64,000 nt of DNA, taken from Noviherbaspirillum malthae. GTDB lineage: Bacteria > Pseudomonadota > Gammaproteobacteria > Burkholderiales > Burkholderiaceae_D. The position numbers and the translations under genes were made by a program. The notes under the pieces are model-generated. The model was not told the origin of the DNA. It did not search any database and was given only the letters and a program-made list of their open reading frames with translations. The stretch spans positions 173,466 through 237,465 of the forward strand of contig NZ_JACYXF010000006.1 in assembly GCF_015352985.1 (NCBI RefSeq), given 5' to 3'. This document shows positions 18,623 to 27,073 of this stretch, piece by piece; position 1 is the first letter of the stretch; the number at the start of each line of letters is the position of its first letter.

Positions 18623-19492
18623 GCCGCTGTACGTCTATCTTCAGCGCCCCGATACCGGAGAATGGGTCACGGCAGGGCGCTACCAGTCCGAGTCTCCCGA
18701 TGGCGGGGACAGGGCCGGTTCAGATAGGCCCCAAGCTATGCCGATGCCGGACTGGCCTGGGCTATCGATCCGTCAATCTGCCATTTCGCCCTGATGCCGA
18801 ACTCCCTGCGCCACGTTACGGCGGTCTGCATGATGTCTTGCGCGATGCCTGCCCGGATGCATGGGGGCAGGCACTGCTGCGCCGGGAACACAATCTGCCG
18901 GCCGGGACGCCCCTGTTCCGCTATCTGGTGTTGGCCAGCAACGCCGACCCCTGGGGTGCGCTCGCCGTAGGCACGGAGCGCAAGCCGTCGGTGGCAATGC
19001 TTGCAAGTCCGAAACTGCCTTAGCTGGAATCCCTGGTGCAGGAACTGGCTGCTCTTGGCGAGCAGCGTCCGGCAGTCGATGCCCGCCCCGGCCGAGGACA
19101 GGCGGGAACTGTTCGGCAGAATGATTTTCAATGCCCTCTGCGGAAACGACGATGATCATGTGCGCAACCATGCGGTCGTGTACCGTCAGGAGCAGCGGCG
19201 CTGGCGCCTGTCGCCGGCCTTCGATGTCGTGCCCAATCCGGCGGAAACGCCGCGCAGCCTGACATTGCAGCTGTCTGCCGGACGCTTCGACATATGCCGG
19301 ACGGCAGCGCTGGCGGATGCGCATCGCGTCGCATTCGACAGCCGCGAGGAAGCCGGGCACTTCTGCGATGCACTGCTGCTGCGCATTGAAAGCGCATTCG
19401 AGCGGGCGGCCAGCCGGCTCGATGCATCGTGGCGGGCAATGATGCATGCACGCCTGCAGCAGAACCTCTCGTTGCTGCGCGTATCGAAGTGA
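18603..19492 (+). pseudogene. hipA: Degenerate hipA toxin kinase gene
   Basis: Remnant of a HipA-type serine/threonine kinase toxin. The N-terminus is intact (MTPITSKPLYVYLQRPDTG, frame 3). Similarity then moves to frame 2 (SYADAGLAWAIDP) with an in-frame TAG at 18725 where the family has Tyr. It moves to frame 1 at about 18772 (SVNLPFRPDAELPAPRYGGL, DACPDAWGQALLRRE), with another TAG at 19021. After LGEQRPAVDARPGR (about 19090) it jumps straight to the catalytic part in frame 2 (RMIFNALCGNDDDHVRNHA, WRLSPAFDVVPNP). The central ATP-binding region is therefore missing. At least two stops, several frame changes and one large internal deletion make it non-functional. Confidence 0.88.
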
Positions 19493-19541
19493 CACCGCAT
19501 TGGAACATGCATGTCGAACCGAACCCAAGGAGAAGAGCAAC

Positions 19542-19829
19542 ATGAACGGCACCACACTCAAGGACAATTCCGGCGCGCAGCGCTACGAACTGATGGCAGA
19601 CGGCCAGCTGATCGGCTTCGCGCAGTACAGGCCGGCCGGCGATGCTGTCGCGATCATCCACACTGAAATCGCACCGGAGCATGGCGGCAAGGGCTACGGT
19701 TCGGCGCTGGCGAAACAGGCGCTGGACCGCATTCGCGAGGAACGAAAGCGCGTCATTCCCGCATGCGGCTTCATCGCCGACTATATCGGCAAGCATAGTG
19801 AATATGCGGACCTGGTAGCGGATTCCTGA
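19542..19829 (+). CDS. Small GNAT-fold acetyltransferase, YjdJ type
   Basis: A 95-residue protein with the mini-GNAT fold found in YjdJ-like proteins. It has an N-terminal strand pair (YELMADGQLIGFAQYRP), a central IIHTEIAPEHGGKGYGSALA segment that contains the acetyl-CoA-binding GKGYGS loop, and RVIPACGFIADYIGKHSEY at the end. The start is set by a strong AAGGAGAAG 7 bases before ATG. The substrate is unknown. It follows the hipA remnant by 49 bp but appears independent of it. Confidence 0.82.
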   Translation: MNGTTLKDNSGAQRYELMADGQLIGFAQYRPAGDAVAIIHTEIAPEHGGKGYGSALAKQALDRIREERKRVIPACGFIADYIGKHSEYADLVADS

Positions 19830-20092
19830 CAGGGGTCTCGATTCCTCGCGGTGCATTTTTGAACAACTACATGATATCGATGTAGTGGGTGAATTCAACG
19901 CTGGGCTGCCTGCATCGATACAAAAAACTGTTGCGTGAATGCGGCGCGCAATTCGCACCGCTGCAGTTTGAGCCCGCACAAATATTTCATGCAGGATCAC
20001 GCGATGATGGCGGAACAAGGGGGGCAGCGAGACCGCCGGGCCAATGCGAAGATAACGCAAGCGTGCGGCAATCCGTATGAGGAATGACGTCC

Positions 20093-21202
20093 ATGCTTCG
20101 TTACCGCCGGCTGGCACTTGTCTTACCGTTTGTTCTTGCAACCGCAGCCCAATCCCAGTCACGTTCTGCGATCCCGGCTGAAGCCGAAAGGCAAAGGCCG
20201 GACACCGCGTTCATTGACGGCTGGAGCATCGTGGAACTGCCCGATCTTCCCGGCGGAAGCCATAGCAGCGGTACAGCGCTCAACGACAGCGGTGATGTCG
20301 TCGGTTGGTACTCCGGCCCCTTCGTTCCCAATCGCGCCTTCCTCTATAGCGAAGGCAAGATGACGGACATGGGAACGTTCGGCGGCCCGAACAGCATGGC
20401 AAGCGGCATCAATAACCGGAAGACTGCAGTCGGACACGCCCATGCAAGCCCGCTCGACGTTTATGCGTTCTGCTATCAATCCGGTTCGCTGCATGCCTTG
20501 CCGGGACTGGTTTTATCAAACAGCGAGGCAACGGCGATCAATGACAGCGGCGATATCGTCGGCATGGTTACGATGCCGAAAGAGGGCGGCGCCAGGGCAT
20601 TCCTTTATTCGAGCGGCAAGTTGAAGCTGCTGGGATCGCCGGGCGGCACATACAGCATTGCCAGGGCCATCGGACGGAACGGCCAGGTAGTCGGCGAGAG
20701 TTATGCTGCCGGCATGGAATCGGCGCATGCGGTGATTTTCAACAGAGATGGCTCGGTCACAGACCTGGGCACCCTGGGCGGAAGACACAGCGCCGCAACC
20801 GGCATCAACGACAGGGGCGACATCGTCGGCGGCAGCGGCACGACGATGATCACCGACCGCACGCCGCACGCATTCCTTTACACCAATGGCAGGATGCACG
20901 ACCTCGGCACGCTGGGCGGGCCTTCATCGCATGCCGGCGCAATCAACAACGCCGGCACCATAGCAGGCGCCAGCGAAACCGCCGACGGCGCCTTGCATGC
21001 CGTGATCTGGGAGAACGGGAAGATACGCGATCTGAACGATCTGGCCGTTGTCGCCGCACGCGGATGGACGAGCCTCTACACGGCGTCGGCCATCAACAAC
21101 AAGGGGCAGATAACAGGCAGCGGATTCATCAACGGCGTCAGCCATGCCTTCGTCCTGACGCCGGGGCCTATGCCTGCGCCTGCGCTGCAAGCAAACCGCT
21201 AG
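20093..21202 (+). CDS. Secreted HAF-repeat protein
   Basis: A 369-residue exported protein. A signal peptide (LALVLPFVLATAAQS) precedes about seven degenerate repeats of the type AFLYSxGKMxDLGTLGGxxSxAxGINxxGDIVG. This is the HAF-family extracellular repeat that probably folds as a beta-propeller. Clear copies include MTDMGTFGGPNSMASGINN, VTDLGTLGGRHSAATGIND and MHDLGTLGGPSSHAGAINN. The start at 20093 is preferred because a GAGGA sits 9 bases upstream; an ATG three codons earlier overlaps that ribosome-binding site. The function of these proteins is not established. No neighbour explains it. Confidence 0.82.
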   Translation: MLRYRRLALVLPFVLATAAQSQSRSAIPAEAERQRPDTAFIDGWSIVELPDLPGGSHSSGTALNDSGDVVGWYSGPFVPNRAFLYSEGKMTDMGTFGGPNSMASGINNRKTAVGHAHASPLDVYAFCYQSGSLHALPGLVLSNSEATAINDSGDIVGMVTMPKEGGARAFLYSSGKLKLLGSPGGTYSIARAIGRNGQVVGESYAAGMESAHAVIFNRDGSVTDLGTLGGRHSAATGINDRGDIVGGSGTTMITDRTPHAFLYTNGRMHDLGTLGGPSSHAGAINNAGTIAGASETADGALHAVIWENGKIRDLNDLAVVAARGWTSLYTASAINNKGQITGSGFINGVSHAFVLTPGPMPAPALQANR

Positions 21203-21526
21203 CGACCGCATTCACAATGCGAGTGATGAAAGACCATGCAGCTTCTTATGCGTTTGATCAAACTCGGGAAGGTATGAATTTGCGCGCGTTTACCAATAAT
21301 TAATCGTGGCTGGTTACCGAGTCGCTGTCATCCCGCACAGACAAGACACAAGACACAAGACACAAGACACAAGAGGCAAGGGACAAGGAGCAAGCTGCTG
21401 TCGCCGCACGGGAAATGCGGTGTCAATGCATGGGCTTCGTCTCGATGCGGCGACGTCGTCGAGCGCATCTCGGGACGGGTATGCCGCAGGCATTGAGACA
21501 CGATCTTTCATCAACGAGGAAATATC
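21203..21526. other. Gene-free region upstream of the repeat-peptide gene
   Basis: A 324-bp stretch without a supportable gene. It contains the 7-bp tandem repeat at 21341-21389 and presumably the promoter of the peptide cassette. I could not assign -35/-10 elements. Confidence 0.5.
21341..21389 (+). repeat. Heptamer tandem repeat upstream of the peptide cassette
   Basis: Four perfect copies of ACAAGAC followed by ACAAGAG, GCAAGGG and ACAAGGA, seven units in all. Such a tract can change copy number by slippage. It lies about 140-190 bp upstream of the repeat-peptide start and could affect promoter spacing. Confidence 0.85.
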
Positions 21527-21796
21527 ATGGTTAATGAACACATGCTCAAGGACGCGCAGCGCGAAATCATCTCCTTCAAGCTGAACAAGACCGATCTGGC
21601 CATCATGGGCAAGGCGGTCGGCAAGCTGCAGGTGACGCATGACGTCGATCCGGACCGCCCCGGCGCCTTCATGATCAGGAACCATTCGTTCAGCACCGAT
21701 CAGCCCGGTGCCTTCACGATCCGCAACTACAGTTTCGATGCGAAAGCGCCCGGCGCCTTCACCATCCGCAATTACCAGTTCTCGAGCGCATCGTGA
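21527..21796 (+). CDS. Repeat-containing small peptide, candidate modified-peptide precursor
   Basis: An 89-residue peptide of no family I recognise. Residues 1-44 are mixed and helical-looking (LKDAQREIISFKLNKTDLA), like a leader. Residues 45-89 are three exact 15-residue units beginning PGAFMIRNHSF, PGAFTIRNYSF and PGAFTIRNYQF; P, G, A, F, I, R, N and the final F are invariant. The third unit ends at the C-terminus. The start has GAGGA 7 bases upstream. There are no Cys residues, so it is not a lanthipeptide or sactipeptide type; Thr, Tyr, His, Asn and Phe are the candidate modification sites. It is followed by a hairpin and then by a diiron protein and a JmjC oxygenase on the same strand. 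Precursor function is inference. Confidence 0.72.
   Translation: MVNEHMLKDAQREIISFKLNKTDLAIMGKAVGKLQVTHDVDPDRPGAFMIRNHSFSTDQPGAFTIRNYSFDAKAPGAFTIRNYQFSSAS
21659..21793 (+). repeat. Three in-frame 45-bp repeats within the peptide gene
   Basis: Units at 21659-21703, 21704-21748 and 21749-21793 each encode PGAF-x-IRN-xx-F plus four variable residues. The protein repeat is better conserved than the DNA: third-codon positions differ (for example ATCAGGAAC, ATCCGCAAC and ATCCGCAAT for IRN). This points to selection on the peptide rather than a recent DNA duplication. Confidence 0.9.
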
Positions 21797-21812
21797 GATA
21801 GGAACGGAAAAC

Positions 21813-21837
21813 GTATCGCCGGCCTGGCCGGCGATAC
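21813..21837 (+). terminator. Hairpin between peptide gene and modifying-enzyme genes
   Basis: A perfect 11-bp stem (GTATCGCCGGC / GCCGGCGATAC) with a 3-base loop lies 16 bp after the peptide stop. There is no T-run, so it is more likely a partial terminator or 3'-stabilising hairpin. That would give more peptide than enzyme mRNA, a common layout for precursor-enzyme operons. Confidence 0.6.
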
Positions 21838-21962
21838 ACACGCTGCCAAGACTGGGCCGTTCACGCGGCTCACGCGGTTTATGAGTGCGCGCTGATGCAG
21901 CGGTGTGAGATCTCCGTTTTGCGCACGTCGATGGAACAGTCATTCATGACAAGGAGCGTTCC

Positions 21963-22727
21963 ATGATGAACAACCTGGCAAGCCTGGTAATGGAAAATCT
22001 GCGCGACATTACCGCTTGCGAATATCCCGGTTACGCGCGAATCCTCGATCACAGCTTCTGCACCGCGCCGCCGCCGTTCTCGATGAACTGGTTCGGCCGC
22101 CGCTACTTCGAACTGGCGCGCGACCCCGAATGGTTTGCCAATTCTTTGGTCGCCAATTCGGCGCTTGAAGGTTACGGCTCCACCCAGATCTGGAATTTTT
22201 CCACGAGAATGCAGCAGGATGAATACATCGACGCCGTGCGGCAGCATGCGATGGATGAATCCAGGCATTCGACCATGTTCGTCAGCATGCTTCACCTGAC
22301 CTTCCCGGGCCTGAGCATGGATGCCGGCACCGAAGAGCGCATCCGCATGCAGCAGCCCCGGTATTCCCGGGACAATCTCCCAGGAGCCAGGCGGGCTGCG
22401 CCGGAGTGCCGCATGTCGTCCGACGATAGCATCAGCGAACTGGTCGGCGTTCACCTGACGGAGATACGCGCACTGGTCCTGCAATACCTGCTTCGGTCGG
22501 TGATCAGGGTGTATGCGCCGGCGCCGTCGGAAAAGCGCATCGGCATGTTTTGCGCGTCTCTCATTCGAGACGAAGCCAGGCATATCGACTATACGGCTAG
22601 AATCTTCGAAGCCCTTGCCAACGAAGGTCGCGCCGATCAGCTGGCGGATATGTTCGAGAAGCGCGTTCGCGAGTTCAACGATCTCACGATGATCGAGCTT
22701 GAGCGCGAAAAGCAGATGACGATATGA
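21963..22727 (+). CDS. Ferritin-like diiron protein
   Basis: A 254-residue helical protein with a complete ferritin-superfamily diiron signature: Glu69 (ALEGYG), Glu99-x-x-His102 (DESRH), Glu167 (LTEIRA) and Glu204-x-x-His207 (DEARHIDY). This E, ExxH, E, ExxH pattern is that of carboxylate-bridged diiron oxygenases, desaturases and AurF-like N-oxygenases, which activate O2. It has no signal peptide. An AAGGAG precedes ATG ATG. It lies 166 bp after the repeat-peptide gene and 70 bp before the JmjC oxygenase. A role in oxidising the repeat peptide is inferred from position. It could instead act on a small molecule; no close named relative is recognised. Confidence 0.8.
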   Translation: MMNNLASLVMENLRDITACEYPGYARILDHSFCTAPPPFSMNWFGRRYFELARDPEWFANSLVANSALEGYGSTQIWNFSTRMQQDEYIDAVRQHAMDESRHSTMFVSMLHLTFPGLSMDAGTEERIRMQQPRYSRDNLPGARRAAPECRMSSDDSISELVGVHLTEIRALVLQYLLRSVIRVYAPAPSEKRIGMFCASLIRDEARHIDYTARIFEALANEGRADQLADMFEKRVREFNDLTMIELEREKQMTI

Positions 22728-22797
22728 ATACCTGGAAAAGCATTGCACATGCATTCATCCATGCTGATGCCCGGATTCATCGTTTCCGTGGTGTCCC

Positions 22798-23964
22798 ATG
22801 AGCCTGCAGGCGCTGATTGCCCCGTACAGCGTTGACGCCTTCCTTGCCGAATACTTCGAGAAGGCCTGGCTGCACGTCGAGCGCAACGATCCTGCCTGCT
22901 TCCGCAGCCTGCTGGACGATCTCGACCTGGAGCGGCAGATCTGGCGGCATTCTTCGCAATGGGGCGATGTCAGCCTGGCCAGGGCCGGCACGCACCCGGC
23001 GGACAATCCCTATGCCGATGGGCTGCCGACGGTCGACGCGGTGGCCGATGCCTACCGCAACGGCTATACGGTCGTGGTCAACAATTACCAGCAAAAGAGC
23101 AGTCGCATCGCAGCCTTCTGCCGCGAAGTGGAGAAGTTTTTCTGCTTTCGCTGCAACGCCAATCTTTATCTGACCGGACCTCGGTGCAAGGGACTGAACG
23201 CGCATTACGACGACCAGGACGTTTTTGTAATGCAGCTCGACGGCGTGAAAATCTGGCGCATCTACGAAGGCGGCCCGCTGCTGCCCATGGAGGATCAGGA
23301 CTATGATTGTCCTGATCCTGCTGCCCTGGCGTTCACGGAGCTCGCGCTTAGACCCGGTGATGTCCTGTATATGCCGCGGGGGCATATCCATGACGCGTTC
23401 ACCGAAGACTACCGCTCCCTGCACCTGACCCTGTCGGTATCGGTGGTGAGGCAGGCGACCTTTCTCAGGCAACTGATCCATCGCCTCGCGGAAGGCAATG
23501 CGGACTTGCGCAGGGCGATGCCTTTTTCCAGATTGCGCAGACTGAGCGATCAGGACGACGATCAGGATGGCATCGGTCTCCTGCGGGTTTTCAATCAGAT
23601 TACCGCTGCAGACCTTCAACGTGCGTACTCGGATTTTCAGGATCGGCTTCTCCACGCGTCCGTCAGGCTGCCCGATGACCAACTGCAAGGCGATCGGCAG
23701 AGACAGCCTGTCACTGTCGAATCGAAGGTGAAGATTGCCGACGACCAGATCTGCCTGATATCGTTGTTGCCCGATACTTGCACGCTCAAGTTCATCGGGG
23801 GACAAGTCCCATTGTCGGAAGACATGCGTGACGTGGGACGGTTTGTTTGCGAACAGAGAAAATTCAGGGTGTGCGAAATGGAATGCAGTGTATCGGATGC
23901 CGTGAAAGTCGCATTCGTGCAATTCCTGATGGACCATGGCCTGTTGGTGTTCGCCGATGAATGA
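22798..23964 (+). CDS. JmjC/cupin 2-oxoglutarate oxygenase, ribosomal-oxygenase-like
   Basis: A 388-residue protein with a JmjC core at about residues 60-215. The iron ligands are His136 and Asp138 (AHYDDQDVFVMQLDGVKIWR) and His198 (GDVLYMPRGHIHDAF), followed by SLHLTLSVSV. This matches the MINA53/NO66/RoxA group of Fe(II)/2-oxoglutarate protein hydroxylases. The C-terminal part (about 220-388) resembles the dimerisation and winged-helix region of that group but I cannot match it in detail. It lies 70 bp after the diiron gene on the same strand. Bacterial RoxA hydroxylates ribosomal protein uL16, but here the neighbouring repeat peptide is an alternative protein substrate. The cofactor assignment is secure; the substrate is inference. 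Confidence 0.85.
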   Translation: MSLQALIAPYSVDAFLAEYFEKAWLHVERNDPACFRSLLDDLDLERQIWRHSSQWGDVSLARAGTHPADNPYADGLPTVDAVADAYRNGYTVVVNNYQQKSSRIAAFCREVEKFFCFRCNANLYLTGPRCKGLNAHYDDQDVFVMQLDGVKIWRIYEGGPLLPMEDQDYDCPDPAALAFTELALRPGDVLYMPRGHIHDAFTEDYRSLHLTLSVSVVRQATFLRQLIHRLAEGNADLRRAMPFSRLRRLSDQDDDQDGIGLLRVFNQITAADLQRAYSDFQDRLLHASVRLPDDQLQGDRQRQPVTVESKVKIADDQICLISLLPDTCTLKFIGGQVPLSEDMRDVGRFVCEQRKFRVCEMECSVSDAVKVAFVQFLMDHGLLVFADE

Positions 23965-24000
23965 TGGAAGGAGCGATGCGAACCGGCAATCCGATCTGAT

Positions 24001-24125
24001 TCCGCTCCCTCTCCCGCAGGCGGGAGAGGGCTGGGGTGAGGGTGACTGTAGCGAAGAGCGGTCTTGACACGCCCCCTGATCCCCGACCCTTCTTACGCAA
24101 GCGGGAGAAGGGAGAGGGAGAAGCG
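24001..24125. repeat. Pair of GC-rich intergenic palindromes
   Basis: At 24007-24030 CCCTCTCCCG / CGGGAGAGGG forms a 10-bp stem with a 4-base loop. At 24088-24112 a diverged copy in the same style (CCCTTCTTACGC / GCGGGAGAAGGG) follows. CCTCTCCC-GGGAGAGG palindromes of this kind are dispersed intergenic repeats in many proteobacteria. They lie between convergent genes and may terminate both. Confidence 0.7.
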
Positions 24126-24157
24126 CAGAACGCTTCAGAGAACTTTTGCTGCTCTTC

Positions 24158-25195
24158 CTAGAACACGATCGTCCATCCGGGATGCGAGGCCTGTGCCTTG
24201 GTGTAAGACACGCCATGCACCTTCAAGCCGTCGGCATTGAGCAGGGTAATGATGCCGCCCTTGTTCGACAAGGCCATCGGCGCGCGCACTTCCACCCGCC
24301 GGACCGCGCCTGCTTCGAGCGTGCCGTCCAGCGGCATTTTCGCCTTCTGCTTGTCCGCCAGCTGCCATCCCGCCAAAGCGATGGTGCGGTCGCTCGGATT
24401 GAGCAGCGTGACCGATTCGTTTTCGGGGGACTGCACTGAATTTACCAGGGCAGCGACGATGCGCACCAGGCCGTCAGGCAGGTCTTCCGTCGGCTGCGGC
24501 ACGACGGGGTCGGGATTGATCGGCTGCTCTTCATCGGGTGCACGCAGCGTGTGTCCGGTACGGTCATCGGTATGCCAGCTTTGCGACTGGAACTTGAGAA
24601 AGACCGCAGTCCATTGCTGCTGGCGAGGAAATTGAAACAGCAGGCCGCCGTCCTGCCATACGCCGTCGTCCTGTACGAAGCGGCCGGTGTTCCCCTGGTT
24701 CATATGAATGTCGTGGATGCCGTTACCCGGCATGAAGCCGAAGTACTTGTCCGCGTTGCGGTCTTCCGGGCCCCAGCGCTCGCCGAAGGCATACACGATG
24801 GCGTCTTCGTCCGCCATCGCGCGCTGAACGATCTGATCGAGTTTTTCATTCAGATCGTTGTCCGGCCCCGGCAGTTCGGGCGGCAGGGGCGTCATCAGTC
24901 CCGGCTGCAGCAGATTGCCTCGAATGAGATCGAGCGCGCCGCTGTCCGGCCTGCGTTCCAGCGCTGTAAAGCCGCCGGGAAGCACAGCGACGATATCCGT
25001 CAGCGGATGCGTGAAGTGGCTCTTGATGTGGTACATCAGCTCCGACGGCGCCAGCTGCGACTTCACGTTCACCGCGATGCGATAGTTCGTGCCGGCTTCG
25101 TCCACGACATGAATCTGGTAGTGCGGCGAAGAGCCCGAGCCGAGGCGGCGCGCGATCGGCCTGCCTTTCAATACGCCGTAATTCTTGAGTGCCAT
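24158..25195 (-). CDS. DUF2278 (YukJ-like) protein with C-terminal lamin-tail domain
   Basis: A 345-residue protein starting MALKNYGVLKGRPIARR, with a strong GGAGG upstream; an in-frame start 16 codons earlier lacks this. Residues 1 to about 215 are the DUF2278/YukJ region (YQIHVVDEAGTNYRIAVNV, YAFGERWGPED, GNGIHDIHMNQGN, WTAVFLKFQSQSWHTDD). Residues about 255-345 look like a lamin-tail (LTD) beta-sandwich (SVTLLNPSDRTIALAGWQLADK, GGIITLLNADGLKVHGVSY). There is no signal peptide. The family function is unknown; LTD domains often accompany nucleases and surface proteins. It converges on the peptide cassette. Confidence 0.82.
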   Translation of the reverse strand: MALKNYGVLKGRPIARRLGSGSSPHYQIHVVDEAGTNYRIAVNVKSQLAPSELMYHIKSHFTHPLTDIVAVLPGGFTALERRPDSGALDLIRGNLLQPGLMTPLPPELPGPDNDLNEKLDQIVQRAMADEDAIVYAFGERWGPEDRNADKYFGFMPGNGIHDIHMNQGNTGRFVQDDGVWQDGGLLFQFPRQQQWTAVFLKFQSQSWHTDDRTGHTLRAPDEEQPINPDPVVPQPTEDLPDGLVRIVAALVNSVQSPENESVTLLNPSDRTIALAGWQLADKQKAKMPLDGTLEAGAVRRVEVRAPMALSNKGGIITLLNADGLKVHGVSYTKAQASHPGWTIVF

Positions 25196-25689
25196 GAGTC
25201 CTCCTGTAAGGTCTCGGTCTTCGTCCGTTGCTGAACATGCCATGCATGGATTTTCAGTCTAGGAGCCGATACGGCAAAGGGACTGCGCAAGCTCAAACAA
25301 ATTGAGGTGTACTTGAAGGACATCCGGCAAACTAGAAAACTACAGCCAGCATGATCGCAATCGATGTGCGTGCAGCGTACATGCAATGCATTGAATGGCC
25401 TGGCGACGGCATGCCCCCGATCGGTTGTTCGCAAGACGCTTGCGCACTCGATAGCGCGTCAAAGCATGCGGCGCGCTTGGGGCACAATGTTGTGTCGATA
25501 TGTGTTCAAGACCTTGCCTGGACAATCCGGCGAATTCATTTGTCAATCATGCCCTGGCTTAGGATTGGTATTGCTTTTCCATGCCAATCTCATTTTTCCG
25601 CACCGAGCTGATATCCATGCGGCTTTGCCAGTAAAATATCGCTTCCTTAACAACCGGGACCAGCGGGAAAACCGCGTAGTCCTGCCTCG
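25196..25689. other. Gene-free divergent region
   Basis: A 494-bp region between the divergent DUF2278 and CorC-type genes. Short open frames here lack ribosome-binding sites and recognisable products. It should hold both promoters. TTAGGATTGGTATT at about 25559 resembles the terminal repeat of the MITE-like element at 41905-42067 but no body of that element is evident. Confidence 0.5.
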
Positions 25690-27021
25690 GTGGACATAGT
25701 TATTATTCTTGGACTTATTCTGCTCAATGGCATTTTTGCCATGTCCGAACTGGCCGTCGTATCTTCCAAGCGCATCCGGCTTGAGAAACTCTCCGAAAAC
25801 GGCAGCCGCGGCGCTCGTGCAGCCTTGCAGCTCGCTGACAGTCCAAACCGCTTTCTTTCCACTGTCCAAGTCGGTATCACGCTCATCGGCATCTTCAACG
25901 GTGCTTTCGGTGAAGCATCGCTCGTCGAACGCCTGACTCCGCACATTGCCGGCATCCCGGTCGTGGCGGAATACGCGCGCGAAATCGCGCTCGGCATCGT
26001 GGTCATCGGCATCACCTTTGCCTCCATCGTGCTTGGTGAACTGGTGCCTAAACGCGTCGCGATGCTGTACCCGGAAGCCGTCGCGACGGTGATCGCCACG
26101 CCGATGCAATGGCTGTCCCGCATCGTGTCGCCGTTCGTCAAGATCCTGTCGGTCACCACCGAGGCGATCATGCGCCTGCTCGGCCTGCACAAGCACAAGG
26201 AAGCGGCCGTCACGGAAGAGGAAATCGCCGGTCTCATCAAGGAAGGCACGCACGCGGGTGTTTTCGAGAAAACCGAGCATGACATCGTCACGCGCGCGCT
26301 GCGACTGGATGACCAGCACCTTGGTGCCTTGATGACGCCGCGCACCGACCTGGAATTCATCGATCTCAACGATACGATCGAAAACAACCTGAACAAGATT
26401 GCGGACAGCCCGTTCAGCCGTTTCCCGGTCTGCAGGGGCAATCGCTCGGAGGTGCTCGGCATCGTTCATGCCGGCGACCTGTTCGAGCAGGCGATCCGCG
26501 GCCAAGCGGTTTCGGGTGTCGATATTGAACGCGCCGTCAAGCCTCCGCTCTACGTGCCCGAATCGGTCAGCGCGATGGGCCTGCTGGAAGCGCTGAAGAA
26601 ACATCGCACCGAACTGGCGCTGGTCGTCTCCGAGTATGGGGAAATCGAAGGCATGGTCACCCTGAGCGACGTGATGGGTGCGCTGGTCGGTGATGTATCG
26701 GTCGTTGACGATGATGAACACGAGGCCGATGCCGTGCAACGTGAAGACGGTTCCTGGCTGATCGACGGCGGTGTGTCGCTCGACCGTTTCCGTGACATCA
26801 TGGAATCCGGTGTGCGCTTCCCTGAAGAAGCCAATGGCACTTACCACACGCTCGCTGGCTTCATTCTGACGCAGCTTGGCCATATTCCGGAGGCTGCCGA
26901 ACACTTCGAATGGGACGAATTCCGCTTTGAAGTGATGGACATGGACCGCCAGCGGATCGACCGTCTGCTCGTGTCGCGTATTCCCAAAGCGGAAACACCG
27001 GCAATCGACGAGCCGCAATAA
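25690..27021 (+). CDS. CorC/HlyC (CNNM/DUF21 + CBS) ion-transport protein
   Basis: A 443-residue inner-membrane protein with a GTG start. The N-terminal DUF21/CNNM region (about residues 1-190) has the GIFAMSELAVVSSKRIRLEKL motif and GELVPKRVAMLYPE. A CBS pair covers about 210-335 (ALMTPRTDLEFIDLNDT, LVVSEYGEIEGMVTLSDVM). The C-terminal CorC_HlyC domain covers about 345-430 (GSWLIDGGVSLDRFRD, YHTLAGFILTQLGHIP). Such proteins are linked to magnesium/cobalt homeostasis and were once annotated as hemolysins. It stands alone and converges on the MFS gene across a very long hairpin. Confidence 0.92.
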   Translation: MDIVIILGLILLNGIFAMSELAVVSSKRIRLEKLSENGSRGARAALQLADSPNRFLSTVQVGITLIGIFNGAFGEASLVERLTPHIAGIPVVAEYAREIALGIVVIGITFASIVLGELVPKRVAMLYPEAVATVIATPMQWLSRIVSPFVKILSVTTEAIMRLLGLHKHKEAAVTEEEIAGLIKEGTHAGVFEKTEHDIVTRALRLDDQHLGALMTPRTDLEFIDLNDTIENNLNKIADSPFSRFPVCRGNRSEVLGIVHAGDLFEQAIRGQAVSGVDIERAVKPPLYVPESVSAMGLLEALKKHRTELALVVSEYGEIEGMVTLSDVMGALVGDVSVVDDDEHEADAVQREDGSWLIDGGVSLDRFRDIMESGVRFPEEANGTYHTLAGFILTQLGHIPEAAEHFEWDEFRFEVMDMDRQRIDRLLVSRIPKAETPAIDEPQ

Positions 27022-27073
27022 TCGATTCGACGCGCATGGCATGCTGTCGTGCATGCCATGCATGGGAATCGTC

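Noticed and set aside
25550..25600. TTAGGATTGGTATT as a third copy of the MITE-like element
   Set aside because: Only the terminal-repeat-like word matches; the internal blocks of the element are not present nearby.
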